The notes below the pieces were generated by a model. That model did no database searches, was not told where the DNA came from, and saw nothing but the letters and a program-made list of their open reading frames with translations. Of a stretch of 41,372 nucleotides of DNA, positions 16,134-24,139 are shown piece after piece. Position 1 is the stretch's first letter. The number at the start of each line of letters is the position of its first letter. Made by a program: the position numbers and the translations under genes. Source of the DNA: a virus. The stretch spans positions 1-41,372 of the IMG/VR virus record IMGVR_UViG_3300009154_000101. One strand, written 5' to 3'.

Positions 16134-16321
16134 CAGAGAGCTTGAGCGATTGTAAAAAGTTGTTGAGGGCTGAAGTAATCCGCGTTGTAGGCGCATTGAA
16201 CGGAAGAAGGGATTTCTCTTCCCTTTTTATCATAGGGCGTCACAAGATAGTAAACTCCTGCTGAACCTAGCATAGTTTCAACTGCGGCAGACACGACACG
16301 GGATTTGCGAGTTTTCTTCAT
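16133..16321 (-). CDS. Unknown small protein, 62 aa
   Basis: Not recognised. Basic N-terminus (MKKTRKSRVV), then SAAVETMLGSAGVYYLVTPY and a polar second half with PQQLFTIAQAL at the end. It overlaps the end of the polymerase C-terminal gene (ATGA at 16321-16318) and couples to the next gene through TGATG, so it is translated as part of the polymerase operon. Confidence 0.6.
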   Translation of the reverse strand: MKKTRKSRVVSAAVETMLGSAGVYYLVTPYDKKGREIPSSVQCAYNADYFSPQQLFTIAQAL

Positions 16322-17187
16322 TTGATGAGACCTTTCTGGATTGCAGTGTAACGAGTTTTGAGTTTGTCGATTGCCCCGATCTCACAGAGTTCTTGCATCG
16401 AGTACTCTACGCCGGATGGCTCATTGATTCCGCCAGGGTTAGACGGAGTTACAGTTTTTTCCTTCGGGGACTTCCGAATGCGGTTGTCAATCGCAACGCT
16501 CGAGAAGAACGCACGGGACAATGGAAGCTCGGGGATACCCACAGCCGAGTGGAACAAGGACCACGTGTACATGTGAGCGATTTGAAATAGGACCGCAAAC
16601 TGCTCAGCGTATTTGTCTGGAGTCATGAACCAGATCTCGTCATGAATGCTGAGAACGAACCTTGCTGGAATCTTGTACTCATTCGCAAGCCAGTGTACCG
16701 AGGTCAAGAAGATCGAGAGGATTTCGGCACCGGAGGATTGAATGGTCCAGTTCACTCGGCCCGTCTTGAAGTCGTCGCCAACTGCGGCGGGACGCATCGC
16801 GGTCGAGATCTTAGTGCCGAGGCAAGGAAGCTGGGGGACACGAGTTCGCATTGCGATCTCCTCCATATAGTTGAAACATCCTGAGTCGGAGCCGCCTTCA
16901 TACAAACCTGACCGCTGCTTGCCCTTCTTACTACTCAGAGCGTTTTGAGCGAACCTCTTGACTTCTGCCTCGGTTTTCCCTGGATAAACTTTTCGAATGT
17001 AGGTTTGAATTGCCCTGGACCCCCCTCCGTACAGGGTGGTGAACCCTACAACTTTGGACAGATCCCGAGCTTTCTTCAATTCATTCTCTAATTCTTTGCT
17101 TATTGGAACGAGCCACTTTCCATTTTTCTTGAAAGCAGTTCTACCATCGGATAAAACTCTTTTTTCAACTCTTTTTGAATCTTCCAT
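16318..17187 (-). CDS. DNA polymerase, Pol gamma-like family A, C-terminal part (motifs B and C)
   Basis: 289 aa with the second half of a mitochondrial-type polymerase. Motif B is ARDLSKVVGFTTLYGGG (residues 40-56): R41, K45 and F49 align with human POLG R943, K947 and Y951, so the site that decides dideoxynucleotide discrimination holds Phe. The block GRVNWTIQSSGAEILSIFLT follows, and motif C is ARFVLSIHDEIWFM with H182-D183-E184. Even the C-terminus resembles POLG: SRAFFSSVAIDNRIRK and the TPSNPGG motif. It cannot work without the N-terminal protein (17914-20016), which holds the exonuclease and motif A. It has its own ATG (17187), overlapping the homing endonuclease frame by 23 nt, so translation restarts there. 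The first ~35 residues (MEDSKRVEKRVLSDG) lack a clear family counterpart. Confidence 0.9.
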   Translation of the reverse strand: MEDSKRVEKRVLSDGRTAFKKNGKWLVPISKELENELKKARDLSKVVGFTTLYGGGSRAIQTYIRKVYPGKTEAEVKRFAQNALSSKKGKQRSGLYEGGSDSGCFNYMEEIAMRTRVPQLPCLGTKISTAMRPAAVGDDFKTGRVNWTIQSSGAEILSIFLTSVHWLANEYKIPARFVLSIHDEIWFMTPDKYAEQFAVLFQIAHMYTWSLFHSAVGIPELPLSRAFFSSVAIDNRIRKSPKEKTVTPSNPGGINEPSGVEYSMQELCEIGAIDKLKTRYTAIQKGLIK

Positions 17188-17891
17188 TTTTTTCGTCTCG
17201 AATTGTTTTAGCTTTGGAACCGTTTTTTCTTGCCCTTTGACTTTTCAGTTCAGGGGTTTCCGAATTAAGTATAGCAAACCCTGGGCCATTGATTCGCCCA
17301 GGGATATAACCAAGCGGGATCCCCAACTTCGGGTTATACCGTTTATCCTCTTTCCCGTTATTGCACCAAGAGAAAGAACCGTGGTTTCTGGACTCGCTTT
17401 TAAGCATTCCGTAAAACCAACCTTCAGGAAGAGGTTCCCCAGGGTGGATCCTGACGTTTCTGGTTCCGTCATTGGCCATTCTGCTTCCTTTGCACCTTTT
17501 TCTCGTTGCTTCTCGAGCTTTAGCTGTTCTTGAGTTTTTTCTCCCATTGATGATTTTTCCGTACCCTATCTCAGAAGCTTGAAACCACCACTCAGAACCC
17601 ATGAACTCGCATAAAACCCAATCCCCGTCCACAAGAAACTCGCAAAAGTCCCCAGGTTTTTTAGGGGCTTCATATTTGTTTATACGGTAAGGAACAAAAG
17701 CATCGCACTTTTTCGTATTTTCAGAGGCTGTAAGTTCGCAAAGGTTTTGTAAACACTTCCACCCGCAGACTAACTGATAGTTTTTGCAACCTTTCTGCCA
17801 GGAGTAAGGTGGGTATTCTGGGTCTATGTGGTCAAATTCCAGGTTAAAAGGGGTGATTGTTTGGCTTATTTGGCATTGGGTCCGGCTCCAT
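17165..17891 (-). pseudogene. HNH homing endonuclease inside the polymerase split, probably frameshifted
   Basis: The main frame reads NLEFDHIDPEYPPYSWQKGC then KNYQLVCGWKCLQNL, an HNH core (DH, N, then C-x-N) followed by YRINKYEAPKKPGDFCEFL, a basic linker, and the block FSWCNNGKEDKRYNP, close to the KPYWNNG block of the HNH at 4418-4957. This frame has no ATG or GTG before the HNH core; its first GTG (17632) is too late. A different frame starts at ATG 17891 (MEPDPMPNKPNNHPF) and hits TAA at 17844-17846. Moving by one base at the TTTT run (17846-17849) joins the two frames smoothly into '...NNHPFNLEFDHID...'. So the gene is either broken by a one-base indel, uses a programmed +1 shift, or contains a sequencing error. 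No room exists for a group I intron core. Confidence 0.65.
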
Positions 17892-17899
17892 ACAGTTTA

Positions 17900-17907
17900 T
17901 TTTACCC
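17900..17907 (-). promoter_or_regulatory. GGGTAAAAT motif (site 7)
   Basis: Minus-strand GGGTAAAAT between the stop of the polymerase N-terminal gene and the ATG at 17891 of the homing endonuclease, 8 nt from that ATG. The spacing is the same as at the HNH gene at 4418-4957, suggesting both mobile genes use or carry the same signal. Confidence 0.5.
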
Positions 17908-17913
17908 CCCGTA

Positions 17914-20016
17914 CTAAACAATTTCTTCGCAGATACCTAACTCCTCGTCCCAGATCAAACCGCCATAAAGCTCTGGCAAAATAGCTCTCGCCAGAGCACT
18001 GTGGGGGTCCGTGCCGGCCTCTTTCGATCCACTCAGAACGTTGTAACCGAAGGGGGAACAACCGACGTGACCGCCCTCCCAGCTATCGCTATAAATTGCT
18101 GCGATTTGCATTTCCTGACCGTCAAAGTCAGCACCCACAATCTTCCAGCCATCCGGAGCTTTGACCCGAGTCTTCAACTCGGTTCCGATGCGCCAGTTTT
18201 TCGTGGAGCACATCGTTACCATCAACGATTCAACGGTTCTCCGAGTAACTGTCCCGTGACAAAGAATCTCCGGCAGGGTCACCAAAGCGTCTTCGCCGTA
18301 GGGATTGTTGGCCTTCAGGAAGATTCGGTCCATTACCCGTTTCCGTACAGAAGTCCAGTATGAAACAGAGTTGGCAATCTCAAGAGCTCGTTTCGCTTCT
18401 GGTAGGTCACTACTGAGGCGCCCAACAGCCATATCTTCTACGAAATCTTTGCTCAGCACCCCGCCAACATTGTCGCCATTCCCTTTCGGGTGCGGAATTT
18501 TCGTTAGATTAGCACCTTCGTCATGGAAACACCAGCCGTCACCTTTCGTGAAGATCATCGGGCTCCCTTCGTACTTAAGCTTCAGCATCAAGTGAGCAAG
18601 GTTTGATTTGACACCGATGTGCTGATTTTCATCCTTGATGAAGGGACGAATCCAGTTGGGGATGTGAGCGTATTTACCTTTCTCAGTCTTGATCCCCCAA
18701 TCAAGTTGGGAAACCCACGGGTCTTTTCTCACCCACTGCTCTGCTTTCGCAGGGTCGTTCAAGTAAAGAACCCGCCAATCCTCATAAGTTTTCCAAACAA
18801 GTTGACGGCAAAGATCCGTCATCTCGTAATTGTGTTCTTGGTAGACTTTCTCAACATTCTCAATCCAGTCCGACCAGTTATCCACAAGGGGAACAATCGA
18901 TCCGTTTAGGTGGTAGTGGCCACACAGCGCCACCATTGAAGGCGTGCTGTCGAGATACTTCGGCCACAGAGCCTGGAACAGCTCGGCGGTGTAGTAAGCA
19001 TCCTTCAGAGCGTAATCCACCGCATCGGTCAGAACCTGACGAATCTGGGAAAGGTGCGTAGCGTCTACGAAGATATTACGAACCTTCTTGTCAATGTCGC
19101 CAAGCTCTTTTACGTCTTCTCCGAAATACTGTCGGACCGCAGCTACGTGGAAGTTGTAACATTGCACAAGGCTATTCGTTGCGCCTTTGTCAAGCCACTT
19201 TGGTGCATATCGCAGCTTTCGTTTTTCGTCCGGAGTGAGGCTCTCAGGGTCTTTCCCAGCAAGAACGTATAGCCACCGTTGACCACTTGCCAGGCCAGAA
19301 ACGCCGATGTGAGCTGAGAGAGTATCGAAGTAAAAGTTCTCGGGCACAGTATGATCAAGACGATAACCTTCGCGAGCGCGAACACGGTCATAGCTGATGT
19401 TGTGACCAGGGATGAACCGATTGGTTCCAACGGGAATCAACTCATACTGATCCCACTGATCCTCTGGGATTGTAGGATCGATCAGTTCAGCGGCAAGCCA
19501 CACATACGCCGCTTTGGCACTCAGTGCCGTTCCGATGATCGGAAAAGACCCGCCGTGAACGTAAGTCTCGGTGTCAAACGTAAACGCTTCTTCTTCAGGG
19601 AATTCCACTCGCTCGATGTACCACCCACCCGCAGCGTCATTCTCAACCCACTCGTATCGGGTCCAACCCGCTTCAAAGCGAAACTGGTCGGGAGGAGGTA
19701 GGGCGGGAAGTTTGCACTTCGAGAACTCGTCGCCCAGTTCCTTGTAACGACCGATTTGTTCACCGGCAATCTTTTCGAAATGTTCGCGTAAAAAATCACC
19801 CTTCAAATCTGGCAACGGCAAAGGACCATCGTACAGATTCGCAGGGTGATCAACGGGAACAGAGATATTGAACTCTTTCAGAAGGTTTTCAGCCTTCTGG
19901 ATTGACAAACGAGTCATCTTGTTGGCCTTTTCAGACCCAAAGATTTTGCTGTGCAGCTCGTCTGACAGGACGGGGTATCCAAGTTGGTTTTTCTTCACGG
20001 ACGTTAGATTTTTCAC
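17914..20016 (-). CDS. DNA polymerase, Pol gamma-like family A, N-terminal part (3'-5' exonuclease and motif A)
   Basis: 700 aa. The proofreading exonuclease is complete: Exo I FTFDTETYVHGG (D148, E150), Exo II FIPGHNISYDRVRAREGY (D210) with YFDTLSAH after it, and Exo III DYALKDAYYTAELF (Y335, D339). A spacer of ~270 residues follows, as in POLG. Motif A is VGADFDGQEMQIAA, with catalytic D630 in DFDGQE where human POLG has DVDGQE; then CSPFGYNVLSGSKEAGTDPH matches the POLG 'gctafGwmtLqG.k..gTDlHs' block. The protein stops at 17914, before motif B. Motifs B and C are encoded by a second gene (16318-17187), so the enzyme must assemble from two chains. S-TIM5 is a known cyanophage with a mitochondrial-like polymerase. 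This is the replicative polymerase. Confidence 0.92.
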   Translation of the reverse strand: MKNLTSVKKNQLGYPVLSDELHSKIFGSEKANKMTRLSIQKAENLLKEFNISVPVDHPANLYDGPLPLPDLKGDFLREHFEKIAGEQIGRYKELGDEFSKCKLPALPPPDQFRFEAGWTRYEWVENDAAGGWYIERVEFPEEEAFTFDTETYVHGGSFPIIGTALSAKAAYVWLAAELIDPTIPEDQWDQYELIPVGTNRFIPGHNISYDRVRAREGYRLDHTVPENFYFDTLSAHIGVSGLASGQRWLYVLAGKDPESLTPDEKRKLRYAPKWLDKGATNSLVQCYNFHVAAVRQYFGEDVKELGDIDKKVRNIFVDATHLSQIRQVLTDAVDYALKDAYYTAELFQALWPKYLDSTPSMVALCGHYHLNGSIVPLVDNWSDWIENVEKVYQEHNYEMTDLCRQLVWKTYEDWRVLYLNDPAKAEQWVRKDPWVSQLDWGIKTEKGKYAHIPNWIRPFIKDENQHIGVKSNLAHLMLKLKYEGSPMIFTKGDGWCFHDEGANLTKIPHPKGNGDNVGGVLSKDFVEDMAVGRLSSDLPEAKRALEIANSVSYWTSVRKRVMDRIFLKANNPYGEDALVTLPEILCHGTVTRRTVESLMVTMCSTKNWRIGTELKTRVKAPDGWKIVGADFDGQEMQIAAIYSDSWEGGHVGCSPFGYNVLSGSKEAGTDPHSALARAILPELYGGLIWDEELGICEEIV

Positions 20017-20048
20017 GGTTTAGTATAGCGAGGGGAGGCAGCTGTAAA

Positions 20049-20417
20049 TCAGACTACGTGAGGGGCCAAGGTGTCGATCGGCGGGGGGGAGGGAGTTCCG
20101 GATAATAAGCTGGGTACGATACCACGAACAGGCTGGATAGTGAGCGTGAAGGCTTGGGGCCAAACGTTAGACGGGCGAACCGGAAACCACCTATAAAGGC
20201 TCTGTCCTTCTACGTACCCGTAGACGCAGGGTTGAGCCATAAACGGCGTTCCCGGGTTCCAGAGGGGACTACCTCCAGTCTCAGTGTAATAATTCACGCT
20301 GTTGTTTGTCCAACCTCTGTATTGAGGGGCAAGGATATTACCTAGAAGCGCGGTGTCGATTGATCCAGAGTCGTACTCTGTAACGGCTTTTGCCATCCGA
20401 ACAGCACGGGGATTCAT
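20049..20417 (-). CDS. Unknown protein, 122 aa
   Basis: Not recognised. The start is ATG 20417, or an internal ATG that gives MAKAVTEYDSGS; neither has a good Shine-Dalgarno sequence. It lies 24 nt after a GGGTAAAAT motif. The protein is rich in Pro, aromatic residues and Gly: APQYRGWTNNSVNYYTETGG, GYVEGQSLYRWFPVRPSNVW, and a Pro-rich end (SGTPSPPPIDTLAPHVV). Such a composition, with few charges and many Tyr/Trp, is common in small virion proteins. It precedes the polymerase by 32 nt. Confidence 0.6.
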   Translation of the reverse strand: MNPRAVRMAKAVTEYDSGSIDTALLGNILAPQYRGWTNNSVNYYTETGGSPLWNPGTPFMAQPCVYGYVEGQSLYRWFPVRPSNVWPQAFTLTIQPVRGIVPSLLSGTPSPPPIDTLAPHVV

Positions 20418-20440
20418 ACATTTTCATCGTAGTTGACAGA

Positions 20441-20448
20441 TTTTACCC
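20441..20448 (-). promoter_or_regulatory. GGGTAAAAT motif (site 8)
   Basis: Minus-strand GGGTAAAAT partly overlapping the stop codon of the 85-aa gene and 23 nt before the ATG of the 122-aa gene upstream of the polymerase. Confidence 0.5.
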
Positions 20449-20705
20449 TAAAACGAGCAATCCCAACAAAGTTTCCCAGGGTTCTCATCAAAGAGGCCAA
20501 GATTCCTCGCTTCGTTAATCGCGTTCAATATTTCAACGTCGTTCTTGAGGCGACGGTGCAATCGAAGGCGCCAAAGGGAGTATTCTTTCGCGTTTCTTTC
20601 GCTTGGGTCGGACAGGTACTTTTGATACTTGTTCTCAACTGTTTGAACGATGCCGATTCCAACTTTCTCGATCAGGTGATCAACTTTGCGTAGAGCTTTT
20701 GCCAT
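20448..20705 (-). CDS. Unknown helical protein, 85 aa
   Basis: Not recognised. Helical throughout: MAKALRKVDHLIEKVGIGIV, NKYQKYLSDPSERNAKEYSL, WRLRLHRRLKNDVEILNAIN, ending with a hydrophobic CWDCSF where two Cys could bind metal or form a disulfide. The ATG shares bases with the TAA of the upstream gene (TAATG), so both are co-translated. Confidence 0.65.
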   Translation of the reverse strand: MAKALRKVDHLIEKVGIGIVQTVENKYQKYLSDPSERNAKEYSLWRLRLHRRLKNDVEILNAINEARNLGLFDENPGKLCWDCSF

Positions 20706-21511
20706 TAGTTTACCGAGTTGAAGGAGAACATTTTCAGCTCAAAGTTGCGAACCCCTGAGCTCTCATAAACCAAGTCTTTGTTCTTCTTGTAAATCTCATA
20801 GGCATCAAATATCGACGAGAAGTGCAGGGGCCTGTCAGCTGGACTATCTCGCCAAATTAACATCTCTTGGAGAGATAGCGGCACATCAATATCCCACTGC
20901 TCGTCCCTTGACGAGTAGAGTAAGGGCAGGGCGTCATTTCTCCACCAATCGCAGATCAGTGGGCTGTATTCACTCCAGGCCATTGGATCTGTCAGGTGGG
21001 TTTCACAATTCTCTCGCACCCACTTCACGTATTTGCGACCGCGATCAACAACCAGAGTTGCACTCGCGGGAACTTCATCAAGGAAGTATGCATCCTCATT
21101 ACCCTGGACCACCCGCTCAACTACGGCAGGAAAGAAGAAAGATTCTGAAATCAATCGGAAATCCTCGGCTCCTTCACTCACAGACCTCAGAATAACCTCA
21201 AGGATTGACATCGTTGTCGCGATGCGAAGTTCCTGACCCGAAACAACAGCTCTGGGTTTTTCATCGGTGATTCCTTTCCGAAGGATTGAAAGTTCGCGTT
21301 CCAGGCGCCGAACCTCGCGACCCATTTCCCTCTCGAGTTTATTCTTGTAGATCTCCGACTGAGTAACCAAGCTATCAAACTTGGTGTCCAGCTTTTCTAC
21401 CTCCGCGTCAAAGTGCTCGATCGAAACTTTGAGGTTGGATAGTTTCTTCTTCAGAGAAGTGACTGAAGACCGGATCGAGTTGGTTGCATAGAGTAGGTTG
21501 TCAGATGTCAT
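20705..21511 (-). CDS. Coiled-coil protein of unknown function, 268 aa
   Basis: Residues 10-80 are a long coiled coil (SSVTSLKKKLSNLKVSIEHF, then LEREMGREVRRLERELSILR). The rest is mixed, with a motif-free globular part: TMSILEVILRSVSEGAEDFR, VDRGRKYVKWVRENCETHLT and CDWWRNDALPLLYSSRDEQW. I recognise no enzyme motif. ATGA overlap with the upstream gene and TAATG overlap with the downstream gene make it the centre of a three-gene translational unit between topoisomerase and polymerase. A replication-accessory or structural role are both possible. Confidence 0.65.
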   Translation of the reverse strand: MTSDNLLYATNSIRSSVTSLKKKLSNLKVSIEHFDAEVEKLDTKFDSLVTQSEIYKNKLEREMGREVRRLERELSILRKGITDEKPRAVVSGQELRIATTMSILEVILRSVSEGAEDFRLISESFFFPAVVERVVQGNEDAYFLDEVPASATLVVDRGRKYVKWVRENCETHLTDPMAWSEYSPLICDWWRNDALPLLYSSRDEQWDIDVPLSLQEMLIWRDSPADRPLHFSSIFDAYEIYKKNKDLVYESSGVRNFELKMFSFNSVN

Positions 21512-22065
21512 TGAATTCGTTGGGTTGTCGCTACAAGTTGGTCAGTGTTGACGTCGATGACCTCGACATTAAACGAGTATAATCTCTCAGGGTCACTCAG
21601 TAAATGAAAACTACCTTCAAACCGGTCGCCGTCGATAGAGCGAAGATAAGAGTTTCCAGGAGTTGGCGGGGAGCAGAGGGCAATGTCACCGGAAAAATCG
21701 GGATTGCTCTCTTCAATCGCCAGAACCAATCGCTGATAGATTGCAGACGCAGCTGCCATCTCACTGTCATTCGTTATATGGGCTCGTACCTCCCCTTCGA
21801 TCGCCTCGAGATTTGCAGCGATGCCAACATCAAGAACAATCTCGAAAGAAGCACCACAATCCCTGGATATAAAGCAGACCTCTTCCGAGTCAAAGGAACA
21901 ATCTGACGGATCTTCCTGACTCTGAAAGTTGTGCTCAAGAAGTTCGTAGAAAGTTTCCTTGATTATTTCTGCGTCAGGCCCATCTAAATAGTTTGCTATC
22001 GCGTAGAAAATTCGGGGGTTGGCGAGCAGGCGCTCGACAGGGTAAATCAACTGTTGTTCGTCCAT
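21508..22065 (-). CDS. Unknown acidic protein, 185 aa
   Basis: Not recognised. It is acidic, with an N-terminal helix region (QQLIYPVERLLANPRIFYAI) and a second half with alternating strands: SYLRSIDGDRFEGSFHLLSD and YSFNVEVIDVNTDQLVATTQ. Three Cys occur within residues 55-70 (DCSFDSEEVCFISRDCGASF), which could be a metal site. It follows the topoisomerase gene by 73 nt, with a GGGTAAAAT motif in the gap, and is coupled to the next gene through ATGA. Confidence 0.65.
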   Translation of the reverse strand: MDEQQLIYPVERLLANPRIFYAIANYLDGPDAEIIKETFYELLEHNFQSQEDPSDCSFDSEEVCFISRDCGASFEIVLDVGIAANLEAIEGEVRAHITNDSEMAAASAIYQRLVLAIEESNPDFSGDIALCSPPTPGNSYLRSIDGDRFEGSFHLLSDPERLYSFNVEVIDVNTDQLVATTQRIQ

Positions 22066-22123
22066 CAGAGTTCTCCGCTGAAGCAGTATAGCAATCGGGT
22101 TGTTTGGTATTCTTCCGACCTGA

Positions 22124-22131
22124 TTTTACCC
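22124..22131 (-). promoter_or_regulatory. GGGTAAAAT motif (site 9)
   Basis: Minus-strand GGGTAAAAT 7 nt after the TGA of the topoisomerase gene and 58 nt upstream of the ATG at 22065. It is the copy furthest upstream in transcription order; none occurs to the right of it except a variant (GGGTAGAAT) before the dioxygenase gene at 31090-31098. Confidence 0.5.
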
Positions 22132-22138
22132 GGTTGCC

Positions 22139-24139
22139 TCACAGTGAGACTTCCTCAAGGTTTCCCACCTTGATTCCTTTCGAACCTGGACGTCCCTGTT
22201 TGACGCTAGACAAGCTCAATTCCACTTTCTTCTTCCGAGAGGAAGACCAGGGAACCGTGTAACTGCCTTCACCGAAATAAACGAATTCGGCCTGCTCTGG
22301 AAGCCACCGTTTTCCCTTACTGGTTGCTTTGCATAGATCCAGACCACTGAGGGTGAATGCTTTCAGTTGGCCGTCGAGCTTAAACACAACAAGGAACTTT
22401 CGCTCAGTCACGTCAACTTCTCGCTTCGCAAGAACGACTGGCTCGTAACCTGTTGAGATCGGACCTTTGAACGTCGCAGCGACTTTCTTGAGAAGACCGT
22501 CTTCTGTCATCAGAATCACTTTATCTTTGGAATCAACCACCAAAGCACCTCGTGGACCCTTCGCTTGCTCAACAAGTCCTTTCTTCAAATCAATCTTCAG
22601 AAAGCGTGGCCGTGGGGCAGCAGGCACCCGCTTCTGCCTGGAGCCCGAGGTAGAAGGACCACCGCCCGCCGGAGGATCCACCAGGGCGCTCCTGCGGACC
22701 TCACCGTGGCGTTTAGCCAGCTCAGTGATTTGCTTGTAGACCCAGCTCTGACGCGTCTCCGGATTGTTCACCAGCTCGGTCAGTTTCTTGAGCAGCTCTT
22801 CTAGAGTTTGCTTCTCTTCTTCCAGACCGGACTGATCGAGACCAGTTAGTTGCCGAAGTCTCATCTCCAGGATGGCTTCAGCTTGGTCGGAAGTGAATTT
22901 GAATGGGCGATCAACAAGCGCAATCAGAGCCTCTTTCTTGGAGGAAGATGCTCGAACTATTTTGATAATTGCGTCGATCTTCTCGATAGCTTTTAGGAAA
23001 CCCATCACGATTTCCAGGCGTTGTTCAGCTTCGTCTAGTTCTTGGGAGAACTTTCGGCCCAGGCGATCCATTCGCCACGAGAACCATTTCTGACAAATCT
23101 CAACTGGGCTGAGCTCAACGGGTCGCGAACCGTCAATAACCAACGTCTTTGCTGAATAACGAGAGTCAAGATCGGTGCAGACGAAAAGTTGTTGAGAAAG
23201 CTGCTCAGCTTGGACACCGGGCTTCGCAATAACTGTGAAACGATCTCCGGTGAGATCAGACTCATCGATGACTTCGGCGATTCCATCAATCTTTCCTTTT
23301 TCAAGAGCGTCGCGAACCTGCTCACCGAGTTTCTCCGGATTGACGCCAGGCGGAAGATTCGTGAAAGTCAGGGTGACGCGATCTTTGGCTTTGCCTGCTC
23401 GCTGTTGAATACCCGACTCAAACTTGGCACGGCAACGGATATTACCAGAACCTGTTTGTTTATACTTCTTCAGCTCGTCGTCGTTTACGATGTCGCAACC
23501 GGTTGGAAAGTCGGGAACAAGCTCGTTCTGTGCTTTCTCTAGTTCGGCGGGTTTGGCTCCGACTTTGCACGCAAGTTTCGTAGCTTCGACAATCGAGCGA
23601 AGGCTGTGAGGAGCGAGTTTTGTAGCAAACCCCACAGCAATACCAGTGTCGCCGTTAAGTAACACCGAAGGCACAGCAGTATTAAACCGCACTGCTTCTT
23701 GTCGAGATCCGTCATAGTTACCCCTGGTTTCCCAAGTAGATTTATCCTGTAGAAGCAGGTCAACTGCGGATGGTCGAAGCTTACACTCTGTGTATCTTGC
23801 CGCCGCTGGGCCGTCAACTGTGCTACCGAAGTTACCGTGGCCATCAACCCAGGGAACGTTGTTGTTCCAGGTTGTTGCCATGTTTACGAGTGTGCCGTAG
23901 CAATCGCCGTGGGGGTGGTAGTAACCCATCGCAAGTCCAGTTACACGAGCGCACTTCACATAGCGTTTCTCTGGCATCAACCCCTCCTCAAACATCGTCT
24001 GAAGGACTCGGCGCTGAGCTGGCTTCAAACCGTCATACATGTCTGGGATGGCTCGCCCAAGTAGGACGGCCATCGAGTACGCCATATAATCCTCAGTGAG
24101 CTGAGAAGTAAGGCTGGTCGTGGTTAGATTCTCTGTCAT
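22139..24139 (-). CDS. Type IIA DNA topoisomerase, A subunit (GyrA/ParC-like)
   Basis: 666 aa. The N-terminal breakage-reunion domain is well conserved: DYMAYSMAVLLGRAIPDMYD then GLKPAQRRVLQTMFEEGLMP, YYHPHGDCYGTLVNMA, GHGNFGSTVDGPAAARYTEC with the catalytic Tyr at position 116 next to Arg, and DGSRQEAVRFNTAVPSVLLN. Further on, NLPPGVNP and FTSDQAEAILEMRLRQLTGL, then a coiled coil and a shortened C-terminal domain (FLKIDLKKGLVEQAKGPRGA; ALVVDSKDKVILMTEDG) with fewer blades than GyrA and no GyrA box. Together with a B subunit (not in the window) it would relieve supercoils or untangle phage DNA during replication. It overlaps the upstream gene at ATGA (24136-24139). ParC-like or T4-like topoisomerase function cannot be separated by eye. 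Confidence 0.92.
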   Translation of the reverse strand: MTENLTTTSLTSQLTEDYMAYSMAVLLGRAIPDMYDGLKPAQRRVLQTMFEEGLMPEKRYVKCARVTGLAMGYYHPHGDCYGTLVNMATTWNNNVPWVDGHGNFGSTVDGPAAARYTECKLRPSAVDLLLQDKSTWETRGNYDGSRQEAVRFNTAVPSVLLNGDTGIAVGFATKLAPHSLRSIVEATKLACKVGAKPAELEKAQNELVPDFPTGCDIVNDDELKKYKQTGSGNIRCRAKFESGIQQRAGKAKDRVTLTFTNLPPGVNPEKLGEQVRDALEKGKIDGIAEVIDESDLTGDRFTVIAKPGVQAEQLSQQLFVCTDLDSRYSAKTLVIDGSRPVELSPVEICQKWFSWRMDRLGRKFSQELDEAEQRLEIVMGFLKAIEKIDAIIKIVRASSSKKEALIALVDRPFKFTSDQAEAILEMRLRQLTGLDQSGLEEEKQTLEELLKKLTELVNNPETRQSWVYKQITELAKRHGEVRRSALVDPPAGGGPSTSGSRQKRVPAAPRPRFLKIDLKKGLVEQAKGPRGALVVDSKDKVILMTEDGLLKKVAATFKGPISTGYEPVVLAKREVDVTERKFLVVFKLDGQLKAFTLSGLDLCKATSKGKRWLPEQAEFVYFGEGSYTVPWSSSRKKKVELSLSSVKQGRPGSKGIKVGNLEEVSL

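Noticed and set aside
16318-20016. Group I intron or intein in the DNA polymerase gene
   Set aside because: The two coding parts each have their own start and stop, the insert is filled by the endonuclease frame with no space for an intron core, and no Cys/Ser...HN splice residues are present at the borders.
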